Origin: Dallia pectoralis
Taxonomy: Eukaryota > Chordata > Actinopteri > Esociformes > Umbridae
Direction of reading: 5' to 3'
Length of the DNA: 64,000 nt
Assembly (NCBI GenBank): GCA_029465975.1
Contig: CM055754.1
Span: 3,343,953 to 3,407,952 of the forward strand
Part shown: positions 35,215 through 46,148 of the stretch, in pieces
How positions within the stretch are numbered: the stretch's first letter is position 1
How the letters are laid out: each line of letters starts with the position of its first letter
The notes under the pieces: generated by a model
What the model saw: the letters and a program-made list of their open reading frames with translations, nothing else
What the model was told of the DNA's origin: nothing
Database searches by the model: none
Position numbers and translations under genes: made by a program

Positions 35215-35410
35215 CCGCGTCAAGGATCATTTCCATTTTTAAAATGATTAATTTGAATTTAATATCTTAAATCAAAACCTAATTAATTTAGATACAATTT
35301 TGATGGTGCCCTGCTACTAATAGACATGCTGTTAATTAGATCCAGGCTAATGTGGATTCTTCTTTATTTTTTTCCCCCCTTTTTACATAATTAAAAGAAG
35401 ATAGTTACCC
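35215..35410. promoter_or_regulatory. TAAT-rich block, possible distal enhancer
   Basis: At least eight homeodomain cores in under 200 bp (GATTAATTTG, CCTAATTAATTTAG, GTTAATTAGATCC, GCTAATG, CATAATTA). The block lies between a fold-back repeat and a GT microsatellite. AT-richness alone would also raise the count. Confidence 0.3.
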
Positions 35411-35475
35411 ATGTGAACCAATGTTGGTACAACCCGAAGTGGTAGGTGGTGTAATGGTTTTGGGGGAAGCTCTGT

Positions 35476-35503
35476 GTGTGTGTGTCTGTGTGTGTGTGTG
35501 TGC
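35476..35503. repeat. (GT)n microsatellite
   Basis: About 14 GT units with one C interruption. Confidence 0.93.
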
Positions 35504-38323
35504 TCTGGGATGGGCGGGCTTGCGGGTGGGGGGTGTTGGTCGGCGTGGATGTAGAATCTGTTATGGAAATGCCATCGGCAGAGCAGAATACACGTTCCTC
35601 ACTGTACCGTGAACGTTGACAGTTCTCAACACAACGATGGCGTGATGCATGATGGGACTTTTAACTGAGATGCAGCTGAGCCCAGAATTGGTGTTTAGCG
35701 GTTTGAACGGAAAAACCCAACCCAAATATTTAATAGATACATTTTTATATTTCTTTTTATTCAGAACAGAAGTGCACTAGATCATTGAGTGGTGCTTAAA
35801 TCTGAATATGACTAAGAAAATATATTACTGATTAGACCACATTGACATTTTTTCTCCTTTTATTATATATATAAAATTGTAGAGTGAGATTAAACGTCAG
35901 ATGTGAGAATGCTAGGGCGTTAAAATCAAACATTTAATTGTAATTATACTAGACATTTTTGACTGTACTCAACTAGCCCGTCTGAAAAATATTATCAACG
36001 TAAACTCAGCTTGTAGCACACGTTACATACGAAACTGGTACTGGTTCTGACAAAGCGGTGTGACAAGATGAAGTCCGTCAATACAGTTTCAAGGAAAGGA
36101 TCCCAGGTGAGAAAGGGAGTGCCAAGGAAACACGCAAATAATTTCGATCGAAATCACAGAGCCTTAGCCAATGACAAACCGTCCGGAGTCCTCCATCGCA
36201 GATATCTCGTCACATTAACAATTCTCCATTAGCGACCGCGGGTAATGGTAAAAACATATAAGCGCCTCGGTTAGAATCGAGGGAATCTCTGGATGATGTG
36301 GATGTGTTTAGAAGCGCCCTCACCATGCAGCTAATCAAACGCTAAACTAGGAGTAGCTGGTCAAATGGACCATTGCTTCCAAATCACCTCCAAATCACCT
36401 TCACATACAAATAAATTGCTCACATTACTTTTGAAATACTAGCTTGGTAAAAAAAATGTATAGACCTATTCTTTGTTTCTCGCTCCCTGACAGTCACTGG
36501 ATAGAAATGCTGCCGACCTGCTAAAATTAATAGAGACCTGTTTTTTAACCGGTTATCTCCAATTCCGTCAGAACCACGGCCCGATGATTTGTTCCAATGC
36601 TCTTCCAGACTCCCTTCATCAATCTGAGGATGACAGTGGATAAAATCTGTTGACCACCTAATCAAGAGTCTTAACTTGAATAAGCGTAGATATCTATATT
36701 CCCTGGATACCACTAAAAACTTAATTCATGCACAACCAGACAGTTTCTCCCTGGCACACATTGAACACTAGAACAGCAAAGCAGGCCTCCAGAAAGTCGG
36801 AACGAAAATAAAGCTCCGCCAATTAGGAAGCATTTAAACTATACTGGAAGCTCTCAAATGAATACTCATCCAACTAAATTACCTTATTCTGATCTCAGCC
36901 TCTCCCCAAAAAACCTCTCTTGAGTTTCAGTAAACATTAGTGTCTCATTTTAGGATGGTGCTTCAACTCTCAGCAAAGTTAAGGCCTTTTCTCATTTGAG
37001 TTGGTGGCAACTCAGCTGCCACGCAATTTGCTTTTCAAAGCACTTCATTTTAACAGTGTTGATTATATGAACAAAATTGTATTCAAGAGGCGCTTCAAGT
37101 TCAAGCCAGCCTCTGAACAATAACACAACTTGTCTTTTCCTCCTCTTGCCACACTCAACAAATATTATTAGTATTTGTTAGTCCAGGGTGGACTAGTAGC
37201 AGAAATTGTACATGTTGCCCCTTTGAAGTTAATATTTTGTTTTAAAAACTTTGTGTTGTCGACGCTAAACTGAAAATATGACGTGACCATGCCGTAGGGA
37301 AGTTGTGTTCCTATTTAAAATAACAGTTCAATCTCTCACATACTTCAGTGTGGTAATCGAAAAACAAAATACTGTACCTCCCTCTTTTTCAATGCACACG
37401 GAAGTTAAATTGGCGTATATCGCGCGACTGAAATGTTGTTGTTCGACCGTAAACTTTGGTAAAACAAATATTTAATTTGAACATCCAATTAAAAGTTAAA
37501 GAACTCTATTATGAAGATTCTTCTGTCTGTATCCAACCAAAACGACTAAATATTAGTTATTAACTGATATCTATTTAGCTGTGTCCTTTTGCAGCGAAAG
37601 GTAAAAAACAATATATTTTAATCAACAATCATACGCTGGTGCATTTCCAAACTCATCTTTGGCTTTTGTTTAAAGATATGTTTGCATTAAGTTTAGCCAG
37701 CTGAGACAATGCACCCAAACACTGTTCGAATTAAAAGTATTCAGAGTCTGACAGGTACTTTTCTAGTCGCCTAAATATGTCACTTGTTTTCTACGTAGTG
37801 CAGTCAGCAAAGAACCAGACTGGTTACACACAGACTGGTTACAATCGCAGGTTGGGAAAGTGTGCATATATCTGATAATTGACGTAGAACCTGAAAACGT
37901 TCTTCTGTTTCTCAAACCAAATGAAATCAAAATGTATTTGACACCTGCTCTAAACAACAGGAGTAACCAGAAATGTAAAATCCGACATTTCAAGGAATAT
38001 TGTTTATTTAGGATGACAAATGAAAGACAATGCCGCACCTTTATAACACAGATGGGGTCAGGGTTAAAAATAGGAATATGGTTTGATGTTATGAGCTTAG
38101 AGAGGGCATTTTGTTTGCAGCTGGTGTAAAGTTCAGGGTTAGTTTACATCTGATTATCAAGGCAACATCCTTTTTGTTTCGTATGTGAAACGGGTGAGTT
38201 AAAGGCAATTTTATTTTTAATTTGGAAGTTTTGTTTACAAGCGTTATTTCTTCGCTCTTTAATTTTCTAGAAATACATTTCTTCGAGGCGTCTAACAAAA
38301 TAGGAATTATATTAAATCTAAAG
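35504..38323. other. Long AT-rich unique stretch, no gene seen
   Basis: About 2.8 kb with no minisatellite, the longest such quiet stretch in the centre of the window. Open frames up to 97 codons (36420-36713) show no domain. No mobile element recognised. Confidence 0.5.
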
Positions 38324-38447
38324 CTGTGTCTCAATGGAGAGGGCTGCTTTCCTGCCCAATATTCTCACAATATACTCTACATATTTAAACCATAGGACTC
38401 TGCTCAAAAGTAGTGTGCTAAGTAGGAGATAGGGGCCATTTGAGCAG
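38324..38447. mobile_element. Salmonid-type fold-back repeat, copy F
   Basis: The left half is worn (GTGTCTCAATGGAGAGGGC). The right half is clearer (CATAGGACTCTGCTCAAAAG, TAGTGTGCTAAGTAGGAGAT, GGGGCCATTTGAG). Confidence 0.75.
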
Positions 38448-38636
38448 CCACTATTAGCAAGTCCAATCCTCTTCATTTGTCCCCCTCCCTGGGGCCCGCC
38501 TGTGGCTGCAGAGACCCATTTAACAGGATAATTAGAGCCACACCAGGCAAGGGGCCCGGGTGCACTGCAGGACAGGAAGGGGAAGGGCCACCAGGAGCTA
38601 GGCATCGTCCAGAGGAGAGCTGGGTAGAGCGCTTAC
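38448..38636. other. Short GC-rich unique segment
   Basis: Unique GC-rich DNA between a fold-back copy and the CA array. No function seen. Confidence 0.4.
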
Positions 38637-38781
38637 ACACACACACACAAACCACAGACAGAGATGTACACACACACACACAGATGTACACACACACACT
38701 CACACATGTACACACACACACAGACAGAGATGTACACACACACACACACACAGATGTAGACACACACACACACACAGATGT

Positions 38782-38812
<31 letters not shown>

Positions 38813-39091
38813 CACACAAACCACAGACAGAGATGTACACACACACACACACAGATGTAGACACACACACACACACAGATGTACACACACACACACACAC
38901 ATGTACACACACACACAGACAGAGATGTACACACACACACACACACAGATGTACGCACACACACACAAACACACACACACACACACACACAGAGATGTAC
39001 ACACACACATACCGAGGTGTACACACACAGACACAGACACACACAGATGTACACACACACATAGATGCACACACACACACACACACACAGA
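38637..39091. repeat. Compound CA / GATGTACAC array
   Basis: (CA)n blocks separated by CAGATGTACAC and CAGACAGAGATGTACAC. The phrase ACCACAGACAGAGATGTACA recurs at 38651 and 38820, so a segment of about 169 bp has been duplicated. Cys/Val and His/Thr open frames in all phases are artefacts. Confidence 0.95.
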
Positions 39092-39279
39092 CTTGCTCTC
39101 CACACATTGCCCGCTAGTTCTGTCTACCGAGGGCCCACTCTCCAGGGACTGTCAGGTGTGAAGGGAATTATATCTCTTCATAAATGTTTAAGTCAAATCT
39201 GGGTTTTTATAACGGAAAAGGCCACCTTATCTTTGTTCTACTCTCTGTTAATGGACTTAGCGATTAGCGAGATTAAGAT

Positions 39280-39360
39280 GTGTTCCAAATGTGTTCCCTG
39301 TGCCACCCACGGGGCCATTTGTTACACACACCGGAGAGAATAGGATGCCATTTTGGATGC
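39280..39360. mobile_element. Salmonid-type fold-back repeat, copy G
   Basis: TGTTCCAAATGTGTTCCCTG at the left and GAGAATAGGATGCCATTTTG at the right. The centre is eroded. Confidence 0.65.
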
Positions 39361-40448
39361 AGGCCATATGTTTGGTTTCGAAGCATGAAGAAATGGCCAC
39401 CTAGATATCTTCAGATTCGTACACAGCCACACCTTTACAGCGGAGTCTAGGCAAACATTGCTCTCTCTGTCTGACGTAAAAAGTGCCAGACATCGTTTAT
39501 GTCAAGTGATTGAGATATGTGAAATACGTCAGTCAGAGTTAGTTGTATTCACCAATCTAGTTAATTAAATGTACTCAGCAAACAAATCAATTTCAGTGTG
39601 TTTTATATGAAGTGTTGTGTGTTTAGTCTAAAGACACGAATATCATCTACACATTTTAGCGCTCAGGTTACGTACGATAGCATATTGGGTCAGTCCACGC
39701 TAATTCCGTAACTGCAGCCTGTTAGATTCGAACTTACCCAGAGGAAATGTCAATGTTTGTGGCGTCATCGAGCGAATAAACTGGACTATATACAGAAGAT
39801 ATGTCGCAAATTCATTTTCCTTTTCCGCCATAAAACGACCCAATTTGCACTTCATTCCGGGCTAGAAACCAGGGATGGGCTTCTGGGTCACCATGTTCCC
39901 GTCTACACAGGCCTTCATTTCCTTAGACAATACCAGGCTCTCTCCATCCTATCCAGGACCCATTAGAGCTAATGTAAAAGAGACGGGTCGAGAAGACCAG
40001 TAGAGTGCCTCCTTAGTCCTCAGACAGACTCACCTCTGATCAAATCCGAAGAAAAACCTTTTACAGCCGCATACATGCATTGTTTGTACTTCTTTGCAAT
40101 TTATTTGTTTCTTTTTTTTGTTGTATTCACAAAACTAAAAAAGACCCCAAAAATTGTATATCATTTAATTATTTAAGAACTGCTGTAATTTCATATAGCC
40201 TATATATTTGGGCTTTTTAACATTTCACACCGATTAGTTTTTAAATTTTATTTGTATAAAAAAACGTGTATGGTTTATTTGCGTTTGTTTCTAATTGCTA
40301 ACGGGCTCAAGTGTTTCACAATCCGTGCACATTTGATTAAAGCAACGCTGTGACTTCGGCAATACATTCAAAGCAGACCACACTATACAGTGTATTTGCC
40401 AAGTCAGACAAATCATCTCTTCTATCTGTCACGACCGGCTGGATCTGT

Positions 40449-40520
40449 AATGTGCCCTACTCCCTTCACTTTATTCCCTTTAGCTCTATAGACCCTGGTG
40501 ATAACTAGTGCACTGCGCAG
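40449..40520. mobile_element. Salmonid-type fold-back repeat, eroded copy H
   Basis: TGTGCCCTACTCCCTTCACT, then TATAGACCCTGGTGATAACT and AGTGCACTGCGCAG. The order fits the family but identity is low. Confidence 0.45.
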
Positions 40521-41120
40521 GTGTCAGGCATTCATTTAGACCTCTTCAACATCACGGACGATACGAACTCAAAAATCTCTCTGAGTGAAACTTATTTCAT
40601 ACGGAGCAGACGAAATGAGGTCCTTATCGTTCAGCCAGTGACCTTGCCAGTCTGCTGTTTGTTTCCGTGCATGTGAGCCTCCTCAAACTTGACCTCTTTA
40701 CGTGTGTGGAGTTGAGGTGAGTCGTCACTCGCAATATCAACAGCAGCACCGCCACCTTGCCTCGCTTCCTTTCTCTTCACATGCTGCAGCTTCTCTCTGT
40801 TGTCTAGTTCCACTCTCGTTCTGCTGAGGTGTTTGCGACCACAGGAGTCATGTGACACGGCCCTTTTTCGGGGTGTCACTTCCTCCGTCTCTCCTCCTGT
40901 ATCTGCTGACGGTGGCAGATGTCCTGCTCCTCCAGGCACTTCGACGTCGTCTTCCTACCGACTCGCCGTCACACCGAGATTACAGACGGGTGTCCACGAC
41001 GACGCTCACACTTTCACACACTCGTGGACATGCTACAGTGGTCTATAAGAGTGTTTAGTGTCAAAGGTCATCATCAGTCTGGTCACCAGATGCCGTTTAT
41101 CCCCACCTCCTTCCACACAT

Positions 41121-41172
41121 GCACGCACACGCACACACACACACACCCACACACACACACCCACACACACAG
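41121..41172. repeat. CA-rich microsatellite
   Basis: CA units with CG and CCCA interruptions. Confidence 0.9.
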
Positions 41173-42787
41173 GGGAGTGGCTGACTTTCATAGAACAGAA
41201 GAGGGCTTACAGGGAAGAATCAATAAAACATGATTTATTGATCACTAAAAATGATTATCCTCATTAGCCCCCCAGAGGGACCTCAGCGTTCAGCAGATGA
41301 CAAAATGTCATCAGCCTCCCACCCTCTGGCCCCTCCCCCGGCCTTGTCTCACTCAAAAAACGTCCCCAGTTGTTTTCTGCCAAAGTGTGCACGTCCACAC
41401 GCGCCAACGGGTTTAGAGGATCCAGCTACGTGCGGACGTTCTGCATTGTTTCATGCCGTTTCAGAACGTTTCCACATATATCTTCAGTATCGGTGGAATT
41501 CTTGTGTACTATGTGTTCAGAATATAAGCATTTTTGACATTTGTTTATTTATTTACCTAATATATACACTATGTATGTATATGTTTGTGTTTTCCTGTTC
41601 TATTTGCATCAGTAGTCACTTTATAGTGCTGTAAGGCCTACTTGCAGTTTTTGGGATATTGGTAATATATCATGGTTGGGTACTCCTCGTTGTGTCGTGC
41701 CTATGAACACCTGTTATGCAATGTACATTTGACATATATCTCACCATCTCCGGCCTAATTGCTTTTATATCGGCATGCGCATGTGCATATTGACGGCGCA
41801 ATGCGTTTAATTGTGACGGGAAACAGTCTGAGTTGATTGCTGATGAAAACGCCTGGCAAGCGATGAAAAGGAAATACTCCATATTTGAGAGGGACGCTTA
41901 TGTTATATAGATTTCATTCCGGATGGAGCGTTTTCACGTTGTGTGTCGTATGCCTGTTGGATCACTAAACATTCATCATTAATCCACGTTGAGACAGAAG
42001 TTCAGGAAGCTAAAACATCTGGCATCTGACTAGTGTTTGCTGCAACCCATTTTCATGCCGCAGGGGGAAGGCCTGTGTGGAATTTATTCTTGTGATTCTG
42101 CAGTTCCCCTATCGACCACATGGGGAGGACATTATGCACATCGCCCGTTAAACTGTGGTGGAAAGTCCCTCAAGCCAATGCATATCTATACACAAATTGC
42201 ACACTTCTGCAGGAGCACACTGAGAGACGTCATCACCATTGACAGTCTCCAGTCGGCTGTAAACACAAAAACAACACAGCCCCGAAACCCGGTCTGCTGT
42301 GGACAACAGGAAAAAGGAAACAACGGAACTTGATCCACCGTAGATCGTTCGTGGCGCATTTCGTTTGTACGCCTTTCGCTCTCATATCTTCAATCCCGTA
42401 CACCGTGAACATCTCAAATCATTAGACACGAACCGTTCGCAACGTTGCCAGAGCCAATTTTGTTTCTGTTTTTCTAGTAGCGCAATGGGTTTTCACTCCG
42501 CCATTTGAACAAAGATTAAAAAGAGCGCTGGCAAAACGGCGTACTGCGTTCCAGAACCGCTGTCACAATTACGGCGGCCGGCGCTCGCTAATAACTGTGA
42601 AAGTACTGTCCCTCCTTCGCCTCTTATTCGGGTTCCTCCGTAACGCCTAGCCGCCACGTGTTCTCCGCTGCACGGAGACTTAATCTGGAGCGCCTTTTGT
42701 GTCACACTTTGCAGCATGTAGAACGTGTTCATTTTCAGCGAGGATTAGCGTGCCGAATGAGCGGGGCGAGTGGGCAGGCAGGCAGCT

Positions 42788-43038
42788 GTGGAGGGTTGGG
42801 GTACCTGGAGCCCCCTGTACGCTGTGTGGAGGGTTGGGGTACCTGGAGCCCCCTGTACGCTGTGTGGAGGGTTGGGGTACCTGGAGCCCCTTGTACGCTG
42901 TGTGGAGGGTTGGGGTACCTGGAGCCCCCTGTACGCTGTGTGGAGGGTTGGGGTACCTGGAGCCCCTGTACGCTGTGTGGAGGGTTGGGGTACCTGGAGC
43001 CCCCTGTACGCTGTGTGGAGGGTTGGGGTACCTGGAGT
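42788..43038. repeat. 38-bp minisatellite, 6.6 copies
   Basis: The unit runs GTGGAGGGTTGGGGTACCTG then GAGCCCCCTGTACGCTGT. Copies are almost identical, with one C-to-T change and one single-base deletion (37 bp), which implies recent expansion. Each unit carries GGTACC. Confidence 0.96.
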
Positions 43039-43773
43039 CATCACCAAGCACTGAAATGTTCACATACGCCGACGGGCACGTACACACACTTACCCACTCA
43101 CACGTAGCATTTATTTCCTGACTAAAGGGCATTCCAAACGACGTGATTGGGCCAACAGATACCAAGCCCCTCCTCTCTCCCCTAATGTGTCAACGGCCTC
43201 GGAGGTGCGAGTGCTCTCGTCCTGTTCCGCAACACTTTGAGGCGGCCTCTCTCGCCTCTCAGCGCTGGACAACAGATCTCCGGTATGGAACGCAGCCCGT
43301 GTGCACAACGCATGATCTCCAATGTGTTCTCTCCCCCAGACGAGAAGTGTGTGTGTATGTGCGTGTGTGCGTGTGTGTGTGCGTGTGCGCGTCTAGCAGT
43401 TTATTGAACACGGAAAAAGCCAGATGAGGGATGAGGAGTGAGGGTGTAATGGCTAGATCAAATGTGTTTTTAATTAATTCAAGGTGCACGCAGTAAAACG
43501 GTGTTTTAATTAAGCTGGAGGGGTCCGGCTTCTGCGTGCCTGAACCTTTTCCCCAATTACTGGGCCATCTTTACTCCTTATGTTGCCACAATACCACCGG
43601 CGACGCTGTGTTATGGCAGCGTTTTCACTGGAGGACGTGGTGGGGTTGGGGGTGGGGGGGGATGAAATCACCACCACACTCGGACGGGCAGATACAAATC
43701 AAGAGGCAATGGAACAGGGTGTGTAGCCTGTGTTGTTTGTGTAGTTTCCATAATGCGCTATTAAAACGTGGGT

Positions 43774-43776
<3 letters not shown>
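43039..43776. other. Unique sequence with a GT-rich patch
   Basis: GT/GC-mixed run at 43350-43392. 43460-43520 holds TTTTTAATTAATTCAAGG and GTTTTAATTAAGC, homeodomain-type cores. No gene seen. Confidence 0.4.

Positions 43777-43847
<71 letters not shown>
43777..43847. repeat. Long perfect (GT)n microsatellite
   Basis: About 35 uninterrupted GT units, the purest and longest dinucleotide run in the window. It is likely highly polymorphic. Confidence 0.98.
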
Positions 43848-43848
<1 letters not shown>

Positions 43849-44172
43849 TTTTCAAACAGACCCAATGTTCAGTAAAACATTAGTGCTGACTTTCTGAGTG
43901 AGCTTGTGCTGGCAGTTTGGCTTCACTTAAAACGTAGTAGCGATCAATCAAGAGCTCGTGGCCTGACCTGACATAACCACTTTGCACCGCTCTGGTCACA
44001 GGAGCGATGTGACGCCTGTGTCGTGGCTGAGGTCAAGGGTCACCGTGTGTCCATTTATTATCGCCCTCCTGTTCCCTCCCGTCCGGTTCCTTGTTGTCCC
44101 TGGAGACCCTGGCCCCCTGTAGGCTGGATGGTTCCTCATTCTCAGCGGGTCTGGATGCAGGTCTGGATGCTG
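43848..44172. other. Short unique stretch, no gene seen
   Basis: Unique DNA between the GT run and the G-rich array. It becomes C/T- and then G-rich toward 44170. Confidence 0.4.
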
Positions 44173-45876
44173 GGTGGAGAGGGGTGGGGAGGGGGAAGAG
44201 GGGTGGAGAGGGATGAGAGGGGTGGAGAGGGGTGGAGTGGGGTGGAGAGAGGGGTGAGAGGGATGGAGAGGGGGAGGAGAGGGGTGGAGAGGGATGGAGA
44301 GGGGGAGGAGAGGGGTGGAGAGGGGTGGAGTGGGGTGGAGAGAGGGGTGAGAGGGATGGAGAGGGGGAGGAGAGGGGTGGAGAGGGATGGAGAGGGGGAG
44401 GAGAGGGGTGGAGAGGGGGTGAGAGGGATGGAGAGGAGGTGGAGAGGGGGTGGAGAGGGATGGAGAGGGGGAGGAGAGGGGTGGAGAGGGATGGAGAGAG
44501 GGGTGAGAGAGGGGTGAAACGGATGGAGAGGGGGTGGAGAGGGGTGGAGAGAGGGGTGAGAGGGATGGAGAGGGGGTGGAGAGGGATGGAGAGGGGGAGG
44601 AGAGGGATGGAGAGGGATGGAGAGGGGTGGAGAGAGGGGTGAGAGGGATGGAGAGGGGGAGGAGAGGGGTGGAGTGGGGTGGAGAGGGGGAGGAGAGGGA
44701 TGGAGAGGGGTGGAGAGGGATGGAGAGGGGTGGAAAGGGGGAGGAGAGGGGTGGAGTGGTGTGGAGAGGGGGAGGAGAGGGGTGGAGAGGGGTGGAGAGG
44801 GATGGAGAGGGGGAGGAGAGGGGTGGAGAGGGATGGAGAGGGGTGGAGAGGGGGAGGAGAGGGATGGAGAGGGGGAGGAGAGGGGTGGAGTGGGGGAGGA
44901 GAGGGGTGGAGAGGGATGGAGAGGGGGAGGAGAGGGGTGGAGAGGGGTGGAGAGGGATGGAGAAGGGTGGAGAGGGGTGGAGAGGGGTGAGAGGGGTGGA
45001 GAGAGGGGTGAGAGGGGGAAGAGGGGTGGAGAGGGATGAGAGGGGTGGAGAGGGGTGGAGTGGGGTGGAGAGAGGGGTGAGAGGGATGGAGAGGGGGAGG
45101 AGAGGGGTGGAGAGGGATGGAGAGGGGGAGGAGAGGGGTGGAGAGGGGTGGAGTGGGGTGGAGAGAGGGGTGAGAGGGATGGAGAGGGGGAGGAGAGGGG
45201 TGGAGAGGGATGGAGAGGGGGAGGAGAGGGGTGGATAGGGGGTGAGAGGGATGGAGAGGAGGTGGAGAGGGGGTGGAGAGGGATGGAGAGGGGGAGGAGA
45301 GGGGTGGAGAGGGATGGAGAGAGAGGGGTGAGAGAGAGGGGTGAAAGGGATGGAGAGGGGGTGGAGAGGGGTGGAGAGAGGGGTGAGAGGGATGGAGAGG
45401 GGGTGGAGAGGGATGGAGAGGGGGAGGAGAGGGATGGAGAGGGATGGAGAGGGGTGGAGAGAGGGGTGAGAGGGATGGAGAGGGGGAGGAGAGGGGTGGA
45501 GTGGGGTGGAGAGGGGGAGGAGAGGGATGGAGAGGGGTGGAGAGGGATGGAGAGGGGTGGAAAGGGGGAGGAGAGGGGTGGAGTGGTGTGGAGAGGGGGA
45601 GGAGAGGGGTGGAGAGGGGTGGAGAGGGATGGAGAGGGGGAGGAGAGGGGTGGAGAGGGATGGAGAGGGGTGGAGAGGGGGAGGAGAGGGATGGAGAGGG
45701 GGAGGAGAGGGGTGGAGTGGGGGAGGAGAGGGGTGGAGAGGGATGGAGAGGGGGAGGAGAGGGGTGGAGAGGGATGGAGAAGGGTGGAGAGGGGTGGAGA
45801 GGGGTGAGAGGGGTGGAGAGAGGGGTGAGAGGGATGGAGAGGGGGAGGAGAGGGGTGGAGTGGGGTGGAGAGGGGC
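44173..45876. repeat. 1.7-kb G-rich GGTGGAGAGGGATGGAGAGG array
   Basis: Units of 6-11 bp (GAGAGGGG, TGGAGAGG, GATGGAGAGG) build an almost pure-purine + strand broken only by single T. A block beginning GGGGGAAGAGGGGTGGAGAG at about 44192 reappears near 45015. The landmarks GAAGAG (44195 and 45018) and TGGGGTGGAGAGAGGGGTGA (44238 and 45061) are both offset by 823 bp, so the array is two near-identical halves. Gly/Glu/Arg frames of 100-250 codons are artefacts. There is strong G-quadruplex and R-loop potential on this strand. Confidence 0.97.
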
Positions 45877-45960
45877 AGCCGCGCCTGTGGAGGTGTTTGA
45901 CTGGACGTTACATCACCAGATGGTCACTGCTCATGATGATGCATGAACATGTTCTGGCCA

Positions 45961-46148
45961 CAGTAGGAACCAGGCAGACAGTAGGATCCAGGCAGACTGT
46001 AGGAACCAGGCAGACAGTAGGAACCAGGCAGACAGTAGGAACCAGGCAGACAGTAGGAACCAGGCAGACAGTAGGATCCAGGCAGACTGTAGGAACCAGG
46101 CAGACAGTAGGAACCAGGCAGACAGTAGGAACCAGGCAGACAGTAGGA
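45961..46148. repeat. 18-bp minisatellite CAGACAGTAGGAACCAGG
   Basis: About 10 copies. A GGATCC variant followed by a CAGACT variant marks 45984 and 46074, exactly 90 bp (five units) apart, so a five-unit block was duplicated. The TVGTRQ frames are artefacts. Confidence 0.95.

Larger units (their letters stand above)
39361..42787. other. Unique sequence with one eroded fold-back copy
   Basis: Mostly AT-rich and free of arrays apart from the CA patch at 41121-41172. 41225-41345 carries TGATTTATTGATC, AATGATTATCCTCATTAG and reads like regulatory DNA. Open frames up to 127 codons (41251-41634) are unrecognised. Confidence 0.45.

Noticed and set aside
38473..39161. Cys/Val-rich and His/Thr-rich open frames
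   Set aside because: Direct read-through of CA repeats in all phases.
39715..39740. GATTCGAAC-type tRNA B-box-like word
   Set aside because: No A-box or cloverleaf can be built around it.
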